From Drosophila miranda (taxonomy: Eukaryota; Arthropoda; Insecta; Diptera; Drosophilidae): a DNA stretch of 64,000 nt. A model generated the notes under the pieces. That model saw only the letters and a list, made by a program, of their open reading frames with translations. It was not told where the DNA came from and did not search any database. The DNA lies in the NCBI RefSeq assembly GCF_003369915.1, contig NC_046676.1, positions 18,334,001-18,398,000 on the forward strand, read 5' to 3'. Position numbers and translations under genes: made by a program. This document shows positions 38,113 through 49,685 of the stretch, in pieces. Position 1 is the stretch's first letter, and every line of letters begins with the position of its first letter.

Positions 38113-39018
38113 TCACCCCGACCCTGGTCTCGAGCCCGATACCACGCCTCGTCTCTCCTCCTCGAGCATAATGTATTTCTCCAGTATTTGGAACATCTCC
38201 ACCTTGGCCTTGATCTTGTGCACCCGCGACAGCTGCCGCAGATAGGCAGCCACAGATTTACAGAAGTAATCGTCCTCGGTCTCTGTCATTGTTGGCATGG
38301 CCATAGTCGGAGCTAGTGACTCTTGGGAAAGATGCTTCCGTTCTTGACTCATGCTGGGCATGCAGACCATGTAGTTGATGTCGCCCTGGGTGGGGTGGGC
38401 TGCGTCATCGGCGTGAGGAGAGGTTGTGGTCGTTGAGTCCATTGTCTTGTGCTCATCCCCAATGAAGTCTTCCTCGAAACTCTCCTGCTCGGGCTCTTGA
38501 CCATCATCGGCCTCCACTAGCACAGAGTACGTCTCGGAGTGCGATGTCTGCACTTCTAGCTTAGTATCGTAATTGTGCTCATCGGTCTCCTCGTAAACAT
38601 GCGAATCCTCAATCAGGGTGTCCGTTTCGGTCGACATCTTCATTAGTTTGTTTCTCCTCATGTCCACTTTGAGCCAACCAGTAGGTGTCTGATCTCTTCT
38701 GTTGCGCTCGCGCCGCTTTCTTACAAATTGCCGCAGAAAATCCATTTGATTGAAGAAATCATTGCGGCCGAATTCGCTGGTTGGATGGAGACGCATCTGT
38801 TTTAGCTCCCGCGAATAGCGATCTCGTAAACAGGTCCAACGCCGCCGAGCATCTATAGTAGAAATTCTCAACTTTTCTGCCACTTTCGCCCAGTCCTCCT
38901 CTTTGCGCTGCGAGAGCCGAAAAGAGGGGAGCTGCGGATCATACAGCGAGGGCGTTTCTCTTATAGTCTGTATCAGCTGGATATCCGATGCGTCCAGGGG
39001 TCGATGGTTGGAACTCAT
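38113..39018 (-). CDS. MADF-BESS domain protein
   Basis: Probable sequence-specific DNA-binding regulator of the Drosophila MADF-BESS family. Single exon, 301 residues, start MSSNHRPLDASDIQLIQTIR. Residues about 13-105 form the Myb/SANT-like MADF domain, with the expected trio of helices: LIQTIRETPSLYDP, the WAKVAEKL segment, and RRRWTCLRDRYSRELKQ. The middle (about 125-240) is acidic and Ser/Thr-rich (ETDTLIEDSHVYEETDEHN). The C-terminus (about 252-290) fits a BESS protein-interaction motif (DDYFCKSVAAYLRQLSRVHK, KAKVEMFQILEKYI). Many paralogues exist, so I give no symbol. The start codon is 79 bp downstream of a DRE. Confidence 0.88.
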   Translation of the reverse strand: MSSNHRPLDASDIQLIQTIRETPSLYDPQLPSFRLSQRKEEDWAKVAEKLRISTIDARRRWTCLRDRYSRELKQMRLHPTSEFGRNDFFNQMDFLRQFVRKRRERNRRDQTPTGWLKVDMRRNKLMKMSTETDTLIEDSHVYEETDEHNYDTKLEVQTSHSETYSVLVEADDGQEPEQESFEEDFIGDEHKTMDSTTTTSPHADDAAHPTQGDINYMVCMPSMSQERKHLSQESLAPTMAMPTMTETEDDYFCKSVAAYLRQLSRVHKIKAKVEMFQILEKYIMLEEERRGVVSGSRPGSG

Positions 39019-39096
39019 AGTTTTAAAATAATATTTACAATTTTTTTAATGCGTTTACAGTGTTTTCGTTTTAGTTAGTGATGGTACCATTGATAC

Positions 39097-39104
39097 TATC
39101 GATA
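39097..39104. promoter_or_regulatory. DRE in the MADF/prominin intergenic region
   Basis: Perfect palindromic TATCGATA 79 bp upstream of the MADF-BESS start; likely promoter element of that gene. Confidence 0.6.
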
Positions 39105-39676
39105 TGTCCATTTCATACTTTGCTATACTATTTTTCCTGACAATGTTAACTAACATTAACATTGGAAATTTCTACCGCTATAAGAAAACAAGGAAGGAAG
39201 AAACGACAAGAAAGTGTGTCTGGCATTTCATTGAGAATTGATCACGAGGAAGATGAAGCCAAACGGCTGCTAAAACCTTTTATATTCTCAGCTGAATAGC
39301 TTTCGTGTGTGTAGGTAAGATAACAAAAATTTCAATTTGTTGCAAAAATCCTATCGAATATATAGTGCAGAGCAGTAAAGTGCGCTATAAAATTGAAACA
39401 GAAAGTTTCGTTGAATGCGTACTTAAAATCACCCTAAACTTTCAGAAACATTGTGAACATTCGAAAAACAATGGCATTTCTTGACGAATTGCGGCCATCT
39501 GTTTTGAGTCAAAACTTCTGACTTAAGTCTTACTTTGAAATATGTTATCACATATAGGACGAGTTAGAACTTAACTCTCCACTCGACACAAACACAACAA
39601 GTACACATGCGTGCACACACACACATCCTACGTTAAGTGTAACACCAACTGTGCAAGGATTGATTGCAGTTAAAAA

Positions 39677-42600
39677 ATGTTTTCAAACGACAACGTGGCA
39701 AGCGACGGAAGCGGACGCCGATGCGTTGGGAGGAACCGTATCGAGATCGGAATGGCGCTGGCAGAACCTCCACGCGAAAGAAAATTCACAGGAAGAGGAC
39801 GAAAGCATCACTTTGTTCCCCTTTCTGTTCGAGGCATCCATTCGGTGGTGCTGATCCTTGTGTTACTCTCACTTACTATGCAAAATTTGGCCCAGGATCC
39901 TGATGCAGAAACAGGAACAACTGGAGCCAGTGGTACTGAAAGTAATAATAATGCTGATATCGTTTGGCGCGAGGGGTACGCTGGCGACGGTACGACTCAC
40001 GAGCAGCTCGGACAGGACCACTGGCCTTCCGTCGAGTACAGCCCATACCTTGGTTCCGGCAATTATTCCCTGGATCTAACCTCATCACAAAAAGCTCTGA
40101 GTCCCGTTAATACATTAACGCACTTCGCCTTGCGGTTGTTTTTGTCCGACCTGCCTCCGGGTAAGTACAACCAGATCAACTAGCTCCAGAGAGCCATCCA
40201 TTTGAGGCCCCTCCCGCCTTCGTGCAGGCTATGTTACGACGACGGCCAACAACAAGTTGGTTCTCGGCCCTAAGGTGTGGAAGAACGATTGGGCTGCTCT
40301 ATTGGCTCAGTACTGGTTTCTGCTTGTTGTCGTGATATTCCTCCTCTTCTGTATAATTATCATTCCGTTTATTGGGTAAGCAAAGCCTTTACAAAGGCGA
40401 CCCATAAGATCCTTTTTTCACCTTTTTGATGACATAGTGTTTGCTATTGCTGCTTTTGCTGCTGCTTACGTTGCAAGCAAAATAAGAGATCGAACGAGTT
40501 CCGGAGGCGTTGTCTTTGCAGCGTTTGCCTTGCCCTTCTCGTTATTGGCCTTATGTGAGTTTGGGTCGAGGTCGACCAGCCTCAATGGCAGCAAAATAAT
40601 GTGCCTCCGATTACGATTGCCCACAGGCTTGGTCTTTTCATAATGTTTATTGCGAACAAGTTTCTGGATCGCGGACTAGAAGACAGCAATATGACAATGA
40701 AACGTGCTAGCAGGGACACTTGCACCTTTTTAAAAGATGTGGCTGATCACATCTACCATTTGATGGTGTACAATTACCAGGAGCTGGATGCCCACCTCGA
40801 TGACCAACTTAATAGTGAGTTCGACTCGGGAATTGAATCTGAAACGATATATCTTCTATCTGCCACCCTCCATCTGTCTCCATAGACGCACATGATCACA
40901 TATTCCTGGACCTGGGGGATACCTCCGAGAGTACTGCGCTAGCAGAAATGGAGCGCATCTTGCTCAACATGCCGAAAGCCCTTAAGATAATGTTGCAAGT
41001 GGAGGCCTTAGAGAAGGATATCCGTTTCTTAGGGTCCCTATTAAGAGACGGTAACTACTAGAAGCCGAGAATTTCTCGCATCGGATATCTGATGGATAGT
41101 CGTCGATACAGCTGTGCCCTTACCTTTTCCAAATTTCAGGTATGCGGGGCCAGAAACGAGATCTTACCTACGCTGCTTATGCTTTGTGCCATTTGCCAAA
41201 ATGCTATAAGTTCAACCATGACATGGGTGTAATTTCTTACGATGATTCAAAGTGCCTGCACTTAGACCTGGTATTATATTTTCCCTACAAAGCACCCACA
41301 AAACCCAAATGTAATCAGTGTAATTTCTAGATTCCTAATACTACACTCTTTGTCGAAGCGATGAAACAAATTATTGACGACAAACTTTATCTGATCCCAA
41401 TAAGGGGAATGGCCCGCTTAAAAAAGGTTAAGGACATTATCCTGAAACAGATGAAACTCGTTCTTCCGCCAATATTTCGAAGCCTTACTAGATCAAGGAT
41501 AATGCTTCTGGATGAAGCTATAAAAATCCGCGACTTGATTGATTCTATGATCAGCGATATTCACCTAAACACACTGAGGACCGCAAGGACATTTGACGAC
41601 GTCTACGAAAAGTTTGGCGAAGATCGCAGGACTATTAACATCGTCATTTTTTTGTTAATCTTTATAGTAAGTCGAATGAGTTCATGCATATTTTATGCAA
41701 ATTTGATGCATTTTGTTAAACCCGGTAGTCGAACAGTTTCGGACTACATTAGCTTTGTGGTGAAAGAATGTGTATGTAACACCGAGAAGGAAGCGTTTAG
41801 GACCCTATTAAGTATATATTTTCGATAAAGCTATGTCTGTCTGTCCGTCAGTCTATCCTTCCATTTTGCTTGACGCCTAGTCCACAGAGGCTATGAGGGA
41901 CCATAAGCACCATCCTCGCCCACAAAGAACGAAAATCTGTGGCATCTAAAATTTTGAAGAAAACTAAAACCGGAGAATCATAGACAATACCCATATGTAA
42001 CAGATCATCGGTTCGAATCTCACACTCTTCCTTGTGCGGTGTGCACGGTCTGGCGCAGGGAAGCGAGATAAAACGGCTAGTGTCGGATGCAGATGTAAAA
42101 AAAATTTGTTGTTATTATATATATGTATATAAAACTTTCCCAAACGGTTCGACCGATTTTAATTAAATTTTTCCCGATTGTAGATTATAGTAATCTTGAT
42201 ATCGGCCCTGATATGCGGCTTCTTAGGGCCTAACCGGACAATGCCAGGACCCCCTAGAGTATTCTCAAAGGGAATGGCTGCCTCATGTCTATTTGTGTGA
42301 GTAATCTCTAGTTTTTGTAATACCGAGAAATTTGCAGCAACAGCCATTTGTGTCACTATTTCAGCGCCATCATCATGATATTTTGTGTGTTCTCGTTCAT
42401 CACGCTAGTTGGACTGTTCTACTTGATAATCGGTTTGATAACTTACACGAGCGCATGTGCTCCATTAAAAAATGATCAAAACATCTTCCGATATCTCGAC
42501 CCCGTGATCGATATCAATCGCTACATGTCGGGGAGTACGGAAGTAAGGGAATCGTTTCCCACGCTGCCAGTGTCGGAGGCAATCAGGGCCTGCAATGCAA

Positions 42601-43758
42601 ATGAGTCCGTATTTCAGCTGCTGAGAGCGAAGAATATTTACGACATAGACAAGTTGTTGAATTTGGAAGTATTCGTCGATGGCTTTGAAGATCCCCCTTT
42701 GTTCACTGGGGATTTATCCAATGTGGAGCTCATCCTGGAAAAAGAGAAATTACTTCTCACTGACATGCGTGACGGCAATTTGTCCGAATACCACAGCATC
42801 TTATACAGCGAGCATCTTTGCACCAAATTTATCCATACGGATATAGCCATACTAAAGAAAAAAACGTTGTTATTTTCTTATGATATAAACACAAGATATC
42901 TAAAAGATTGGCCAGGCTGCCTTGCTTACTACCTGGCTGCCATAGATCTATTTATTTACCAAGATCATATATTGGTCCCATTGACGAATGCCGTAAACAA
43001 ATTATTGGAAAAAGTAAAGGAAATTGATAAGCTCATTCTATACGACAACAATAACTTTGGCGACTCTTTTAAAATACTGATGGACGCGGTTGAAAGGTCC
43101 GAGAACTTTATTAGGAATAGAGGCAACGAGTACATCAACAATCTCGCCAATAACCTTTCGATTTCGGTCAACCTTCAGATTCAAGAATATATCGAAAGAG
43201 TGATTAGGGAAGCGGAAAACAACGTAGGACACTGTAAGCCTCTGGCCTACATTTACCATCAAGGCGCTTCCTTAATTTGTGAACGTCTAGTCGATCCGAT
43301 AGTGAGTACAGATTTCATCTGAATTCTCCACTCTGTTAATACTGTATTTATATTTTTTTATTTGAAGAACGCATTTTGGCTGGCCACTCTTCTTTGCTGC
43401 ATGCTTCTCCTGCCCGTACTCCTGGTAGCCCATTATCTGATGTGCTTGTACTCTAAAATCTATCCGTCTCCGATTGTCGCTCAATTAGCAGCAGTAGAAG
43501 CAGCAAGGTAAGCCTTTCACAGCAAAAATGGTTCATACTCAGCCGGATAACTGACTATCTCCCTCCGATCCCGTCCTTACTTCCTCTAGATGTCCAGTTT
43601 GCACAGGTCCGCCGGTCATGCTAGCGCCGGCAAATATTTTGTCACAAGATTACCGCGGCAAGGCTGGGCTCACAGCTCCAGAAGAGTTGGACAGGCCGCT
43701 ACAAGTTGTTCCAGTCAGAGCGGCATCTGTAGCGATCAGCAAACGTAAGAAAGACTAG
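39677..43758 (+). CDS. Prominin-family five-span membrane glycoprotein
   Basis: Prominins are pentaspan proteins of plasma-membrane protrusions; in flies they act in photoreceptor rhabdomeres. Eleven exons: 39677-40160, 40228-40375, 40438-40554, 40627-40814, 40886-41050, 41140-41270, 41331-41666, 42184-42296, 42365-43301, 43368-43507, 43590-43758; 2928 nt, 975 residues. There is a hydrophobic N-terminal segment (about 54-68, signal or anchor). TM1 is around WFLLVVVIFLLFCIIIIPFI and is followed at once by the cysteine cluster CYCCFCCC, a prominin hallmark; TM2 is LCSVCLALLVIGLM; TM3 is split by an intron (INIVIFLLIFI / IIVILISALICGFLG); TM4 is IIMIFCVFSFITLVGLFYLI; TM5 is WLATLLCCMLLLPVLLVAHY. 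Two large extracellular loops lie between TM2/3 and TM4/5. Exon 8 (113 bp) is needed for frame. The tail is short and basic (KRKKD). No breaks; which fly prominin it is I cannot say. Confidence 0.88.
41690..42060. mobile_element. Decayed mini-me/DINE-1 fragment in prominin intron 7
   Basis: Shows diverged versions of the landmarks seen in the complete copy at 23826: CCCGGTAGTCGAACAGTTTCG, GTGTGTAACGTCC-like, AAGCTATGTCTGTCTGTCCG with a short GTCY remnant, and AACGAAAATCTGTGGCATC. The 5' and 3' ends are lost or unrecognisable. Confidence 0.7.
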
Positions 43759-43807
43759 GTAAACAAAATGAGAGATCGGCTTAAATCAAATTCTGCGGTG
43801 TTTGAAT

Positions 43808-43813
43808 ATTAAA
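43808..43813 (+). terminator. Prominin polyadenylation signal (ATTAAA)
   Basis: ATTAAA variant 50 bp past the stop codon; the inverted exon-1 fragment at 43870 lies beyond it. Confidence 0.45.
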
Positions 43814-43869
43814 TGTCTTTTATCTGTTTTATAAAGCATATTTGTTAAGCAGTGAGACCGACACGGCCT

Positions 43870-43973
43870 TACTTACCCGGAGGCAGGTCGGACAAAAACA
43901 ACTGCAAGGTGAAGTACGTTAATTTATTAACGGGACTCAGGGCTTTTTGTAACGAGGTTAGATCCAGGGAATA
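43870..43973 (-). pseudogene. Inverted partial copy of prominin exon 1 with its splice donor
   Basis: The minus strand matches about 40063-40166 of the prominin gene: the last ~98 bases of exon 1 and the GTAAGTA donor. About seven mismatches over ~104 bp. Similarity stops on both sides; exon 2 and upstream exon 1 are absent. It is not translated as part of any gene I can see. Confidence 0.9.
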
Positions 43974-43979
43974 AATGGA

Positions 43980-44518
43980 TGATATAGAATTGAGAAAATG
44001 TTTGTCTTCCAAGGCTCAGTAGGTTAGGTATCAGGATCGACATAAATGTATACAAGATACTAATAATGTACTTGAATATGTCTAAAGGATATCAATTTGA
44101 GAAAAGATCTTAACAAATTACGTTTGATCTTCATATAAAATAAACGAAATAGGGTGTACAAAGGCCTATACACGCATCATGTCATCAAGTACCAGCAACA
44201 TTGCGACTGTTTTTTTTGTTGAACTATTTTGCTTAAACCTTGTTTTAGTCAAAATACAATAAAAGCAAGGACTAAAAACTAACCAATTGTGTAGAAAATT
44301 AATTCATCAATCGTACAAAATTATGTGGGCATGGCTAAATGTCCTATATAGCTAGTAATATTCCACGGAATATCAAAATCGAGGAATATGGAAAATAGAA
44401 CTTCAATTCGTCAGTATGTTTACGGTATATTTTTAAAATCTGACGGTATATTTTGGTATATTTCTAAGGGTCTGACGGTATATTTTAACGATAAGTCCGC
44501 GGTCACACTGCTAAGTAA
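43980..44518 (+). repeat. Promoter-bearing dispersed repeat upstream of Nup133
   Basis: Same family as at VhaAC45, in plus orientation: GGTATCAGGATCG, then GAATATGTCTAAAGGATATC, AAATAGGGTGTACAAAGGCC (about 44149), CCAGCAACATTGCGACTG, one ~200-bp subrepeat with ATTATGTGGGCATGGCTAAA and AATATTCCACGGAATATC, then the promoter module. Confidence 0.85.
44415..44509 (+). promoter_or_regulatory. Nup133 core promoter module
   Basis: Three to four GGTATATTT/GGTATATTTT boxes (Motif 6) followed by a perfect Motif 1 GGTCACACT at 44501-44509, 141 bp before the start codon. Confidence 0.8.
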
Positions 44519-44650
44519 AACCTTTAAAAAAATATAATATTTATTTCGTCAAACCTGAGCAAAAAAAAAAAATACATTGCTCCTTATCACTAGGATAGTA
44601 CTCATAGTACCCATAGTAATAATATTGAAAACAAAGTAAAGGAAAGAAAC

Positions 44651-47600
44651 ATGAAAAAGCAGCTATACGGAACTCCGCGGGAGTCATCGCCAGGATTCCG
44701 CCGGCTATGTGCAAACAGCACGCAAAATTCTTTTTTTGGCGGGAACTCGAACTGCTCTCCACTTCCAGGGAGCTTGAAAAAAACTGCCCTGAACAACAGG
44801 TAACTAACAGGAGTGTCTCGCCTATTTAAAGATGATTTCAAACACTTTTTCCCAGCAGCCGGCATAGTTTGTCCGGGCGATCTACCCAATCGATACCCGG
44901 CATCCGGTCGGACTACAATGTTGTGGAGAGCTTTGGCTTTCCCCTCCCCGTCGTAGTAAACGAGGCCTTGACCTTTGTGGGATCTGCTGCAGGAGCCGTT
45001 TCTGCGAAGGTTGCCCAAAATGGCTGGGCTTGGGTACGGGCATAAGCACGGATCGAAAAATGATTTGGCTGGGTATTAAATTTCCGCCCTATTTCAGGTT
45101 GTGCAAGGCCGCCGACTTTTAATTTGGCAGTACAAAGAGACGTCCAAGGGTGCCAAGAAACCTAGACGGGGAGGTGGCTTGTCCCAATGCCGCGAACTAC
45201 AACTGCCCTACTCCGATTTAGGGTACGACAGTGAGTTGATTAGTGTATTCCAGACAGACGGCCAGCAAATGGCATCCTGCATAGCAGTTTCTGCAACGGG
45301 AGATGTGCGCTATTGGCCATCTATTGCCCACGACGGGAATAACGTGAATCTACCGATCCTAACCGGTCAGGACTTCGTTCAGATCATAAATCTACCATTG
45401 CAACAGGGCTACCTTGCTGTGACCTCAACTTGCACATTGGTATTTCTCAGCGTAGGCCTCACCAACGGCCGATACTCGTTGCAGCACAAGACCATAAAGC
45501 CGCCCACCAGTTTGCTTGGTGGCTTTGGCAAGAAATTTTCGTCCATGCTTATTGGAATGAACACGGGCAGCGACAAGGATCCGGTGAGGCTTGCATTTCC
45601 ATCTAAAAAGGTTCCTCAAATAATATAAAATATATTTTCCAGCTCTTGGTTGGCATGTGCTGCGAGAAAAATTCTCCTGAAGGTGAAACCGTGGTGGCTG
45701 TGCTCTCGGATCGTTCGATCCAGCGCTGGAGTTTGTCAAACAAAGGGAATACAGAACATTTACTCCACGAGGATGAAGAGGTGGTGCGCCGGATTCGCGA
45801 AGAGTTTAAGCAAAAGTTCTGGAATCTCCGTACTCCCGCGGACAATGTGGAAATCGAGTTGCATCTGTTGGACTTTCATATCGTAGATGACAAGGCTTAC
45901 ATATTGGCTGGAGCTGTTAACGCTGCCCACGCTCCACAGATGTGCTATGCCGTTGGTAAGTATTGAATTTGTCATTCAACATGAACAATACTTAATACTA
46001 TTTCTAGCTGTAGCCAGTGTCCAAGCGAACAGCATACTTTTGGAGTCATTCACACCCCTTAAGTTGAATAAATTCTACAACGCCAAGACCAAAGAGGATT
46101 GCGTCAGCCTTCGCTTCATAATAGGGAGCAGCCACATCTACCTCTACACCCCAAAGGTGGTCTATCCGTTGCTCTTGGCAAACGCCGTACCCACAGCCGA
46201 ACTTGAGGCGGAGAAGATTGAATTTCATTTGCACGACGATCGAATCCTATGTGCTGCCGTCTGCAGTCGACTGCCGCTGTTCTTTAGCCGCACACACGGA
46301 CTGGTTTCAATCACACCTGGCGACTTTGATGCCAACGAGCTGCATAATATGAGCACCTGCAATACACCAGATCTGTTTGCACCAGCTATGCTCGGTAGTT
46401 TCAGTGCACCCGATCAGTCTACACTGACCGCAGTAACTGGCAGCAGCAACAATCTGCACATGTTCGAACTGGATCCGGATGAGCTATACAGCGATCTAAG
46501 TGACGAAGTGGGCCAGTTAAAAGCTGCCTTCGTGTACCACCTGAAGCGTAATAACAACATGGTGAAGACAATTATCGGGGAGCTTCTGCGCACTGTCAAT
46601 GAGCCCGATCAATGTGGTGCGCCCTTGGATGCCTACAAGTTGGATAGGTATGAATACTTGAATTTTTACTAAAATACTATAAGCTATCAGATACTTCCAT
46701 TTCCATTAGAATTGTCATCACAATAGCGGAGGACTTGGCCGAGGATCTTCCAATCGCCGATCCACGCTGGGAAGAGGCTCTGGGCGATCACGATGGCAAT
46801 CGTCATGCGTTGGGGAGCTCACGCTCTATGCAAATCATCAATCAGCTGCGTGACAAAACCCTTGCTTTCGATCACTTTGTCTCATTTCTTCATGCCAGCG
46901 GCGTTTGGGAGAAGGTGATTATTATTGCTCTTCTTATTGCTATTTTTTTGAATTTATCTTGCGTCATTCTTTTTAGCTCAATGCCATACCCTGTGGTAGT
47001 AATGTGCTGAAGCCGACATGCTTTATTTTGTCCGATATTAGCGAGAAAATAGTGGCTGCCATGGCACTGCGCTCCTTGCAGGCCAAACAACCAAAAATCA
47101 TCGAGCATGCCATCGATGCCACTGTCGCCATGTGGGATGAGAAGCCCAATGGCAACCTAACCACCCAGGATATATTCTATGTGAAACTGTGCAAATTCCA
47201 GTTTGTATTCGAGGCGCTAGCCGAAATGGCTGACAATCACATTTCAGCTCAGAGAGATACCACGGTAATGGTGGCCCGATTTCTCAACGATACCAATTCC
47301 ATCGTCCTGGATACACTGGGCCAGGTGTTTATGCATCGTGAGCAGCAGGCGAACAACTTCACACCGCACAATGACAGACTGGCCGCCTGCGAAAACCTTC
47401 CCTGGACGGCCATGTCGGGAAGTGCTGGAGTTCGAGACACTCTCAACCGACTTATAGACCTCAGCCTGCGCTATGGTTCCCAGTGCATCAGTGAGACGGA
47501 GCTAAGCCAGAAGTTGTACCAGCAAATATACGAGCTAGTCGATTTGGTGCTTCAGGGGCGCAAGAACTACTTGGATAGTGTTCGAGGATCGGAGAAGGCT

Positions 47601-48685
47601 AATCTATTGCAGCAGCAGTTTGAGGCACAGCGCAGGGAACTCATCTCAGTCCTAAGTAAGTAAGTTTTCAGTATAACTGGGGCGTATTTCATATTCATTA
47701 CCTTTCCAGTCAAGGATCTTAAGTACGAGTATGCCGCTAAGTTGGCTGAAAAGTATCTGGACTTTCATAGTCTAGTGCTAGTATGCGACTTGACCAATGA
47801 CAAAGAACGTTTGGATGATTACATGCGCAAATACGAGGAGTTTAACTTCTCGCAGTTTGCCATCAGCTGGCATCTGCGGCAGAAGCGGCATGGCGAGGTA
47901 TTCGAGCGCTTCAAGGACAACCCGATAGCGCTGGCACAGTTCATGCGTGACCATCCATCGCTGGTCTGGATTCAGCTGATATTCAACGGCGACTACGAGC
48001 GGGCGGCAAAGGGGCTGTACGAGCTGGCGCAAAACGAGAAGGAGATTGTGGCGCGCAAGAAGTCAATGTTGTCTCTGGCCAAGCTGGCTGCTTTTGCGGC
48101 GCCCGACACCGATCTGACGTCGCAGATGGAGAAGATTAATGCTGATCTAAGGCTCATCGAGTATCAGCTGCAGTTGAGCCATGACGTACTGCAAACCTTT
48201 GGCCTCGACCCAGTAGAACAGAAAGTGCTCAAAGCTGAAGATATTATCGATGTAAGTCGATCTGTCCATTGGTTCTCGTACATTATTTAACAATATTTAA
48301 TAATCCCCAGTTATACATCGCCGATGAAAACGATAGTGCCACCGAAGTGGAGTTTGGCAAGTCCTTGGAGTTGCTGAGCTTTGTGGAGCAGCCCTACGAT
48401 CTGCGCCACAAGATCTGGTGTGCGGCCATACGCCGCGACAACTGGGTCGACTATGACCACAATAATTCCGTGGAATACATGCAGACGCTACTATTCTACA
48501 AAATCATTGAAATCTCGGAGCTGATGGGCAAGGAAGGCGACAATGTTCTGCCGCCCATGGAGGAGTTCCTGGAGAGCACAGAACTGGATGACCTGCCGCA
48601 GAACAAGTCGTTCCAGTATCTCTTGAAACTGACCTACGAGTATGTGGCCGATATGTTCAAACCGCCACCAGACATGGAAGTCTAA
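44651..48685 (+). CDS. Nup133: Nucleoporin Nup133
   Basis: Scaffold nucleoporin of the Y-shaped Nup107-160 complex of the nuclear pore. Nine exons: 44651-44799, 44856-45033, 45098-45583, 45643-45955, 46008-46647, 46710-46914, 46977-47655, 47710-48251, 48311-48685; 3567 nt, 1188 residues. A short basic, Ser-rich N-terminus is followed by a beta-propeller (about residues 70-500), with the family segments NEALTF, NGWAWVVQGRRLLIWQYKE, LISVFQTD and DVRYWPSIAHDG. The remainder is the alpha-helical stack that contacts Nup107 (C-terminal LYIADENDSATEVEFGKSLE, DLRHKIWCAAIRRDNW). Introns are all 46-66 bp. The alternative polyadenylation signal ATTAAA is at 48717-48722. Complete and undamaged. Confidence 0.92.
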
Positions 48686-48894
48686 TTATGCTTTGCATAT
48701 ACAATCATTTACATTTATTAAAGTTTAAACCAAAAGCTGGAGATGATGTGTGGGTGTTTGGGCTTTTGTGAACCGCTGCCAGGTGTCCCTAAAAATGCAT
48801 TGTACTAGCTACGATACGGACTCAACTTCAACGTGATGCTAGCGGTCATGGACCACGACAGCGCCGTCACTATTTAGTCACTATCAATTTGAGA

Positions 48895-49530
48895 AAATTT
48901 CTTTATTCATTACAGTTTGGAAAACAGTTACTGTTTTAATTTTAAATTAACAAAATAGGGTATAAAAATGCCCATACTCCAGATTATAAGCAACAAGTCT
49001 TCAAATGACAGCAACATTGCGACTAATTTTATGTTGAACTTTTTTGTTTAAACCTTGTTTTAGTCAAAATACAATAAATGAGAGTACTTAAAAGTAGTTA
49101 ATCTTGTAGAAAATATATTCATCAACGGGATAAAACTATGTGGGCAGAGCTGAGGGTTTTAGTTAGTCAGCATTATTCAACGGAATATCAAAATCTAGCA
49201 ATAGGAAAGATTACTCACTTACATGTTATTTTTCTGACCTTTTTCGCTAAAACCTTTTTTTTAGAGAAAATCCAATTAAAGCAAGTGTTTAAAATAAGCC
49301 AGTCAAAAAGAACATTGATTCAGTAATTCGATTAAATTATGTGGGCACAGCTGAGGGTTCTATCTAGCTCGTAATATCCAACCGAATATCAAAAACGAAG
49401 AATATGGAACTTGAATACAAATTATTCGTCAGTATATTCCGGTATATTTGTAAAGTTCTGTCGTATATTTCGGTATGTTTCTGAGGGTCAGACAGCATAT
49501 CTGACCGATAAATCCGTGGTCACACTAATC
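48895..49530 (+). repeat. Promoter-bearing dispersed repeat upstream of the SCAF gene
   Basis: Same family and orientation as at 43980-44518: AAATAGGGTATAAAAATGCC (about 48953), ACAGCAACATTGCGACTA, then two ~200-bp subrepeats (about 49020-49205 and 49225-49410, each with ACTATGTGGGCA or ATTATGTGGGCA and a CAACGGAATATCAAAA-like box), then the promoter module. Confidence 0.85.
49430..49526 (+). promoter_or_regulatory. SCAF-gene core promoter module
   Basis: GGTATATTT, CGTATATTTCGG and GGTATGTTT boxes (Motif 6) followed by a perfect Motif 1 GGTCACACT at 49518-49526, 160 bp before the start codon. Confidence 0.8.
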
Positions 49531-49685
49531 CCTACGGGCAGCCATTTTTTTCACGCTTTGTGTAAAACTTCGTGAAAAGTTTAAAAAATAAAGTAAAAAG
49601 GGCTGTAAAAGTTTTCTGATACTTGTAAAAGTATGCAATATTGAAATTTGTGAGTGTTCGAAGTGCGTGAAACCAACAATTGAAC

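Noticed and set aside
42001-42080. GGTTCGAATCTC resembling a tRNA B box (possible tRNA-derived SINE)
   Set aside because: No convincing A box, cloverleaf or poly-A tail nearby; the flanks are decayed mini-me.
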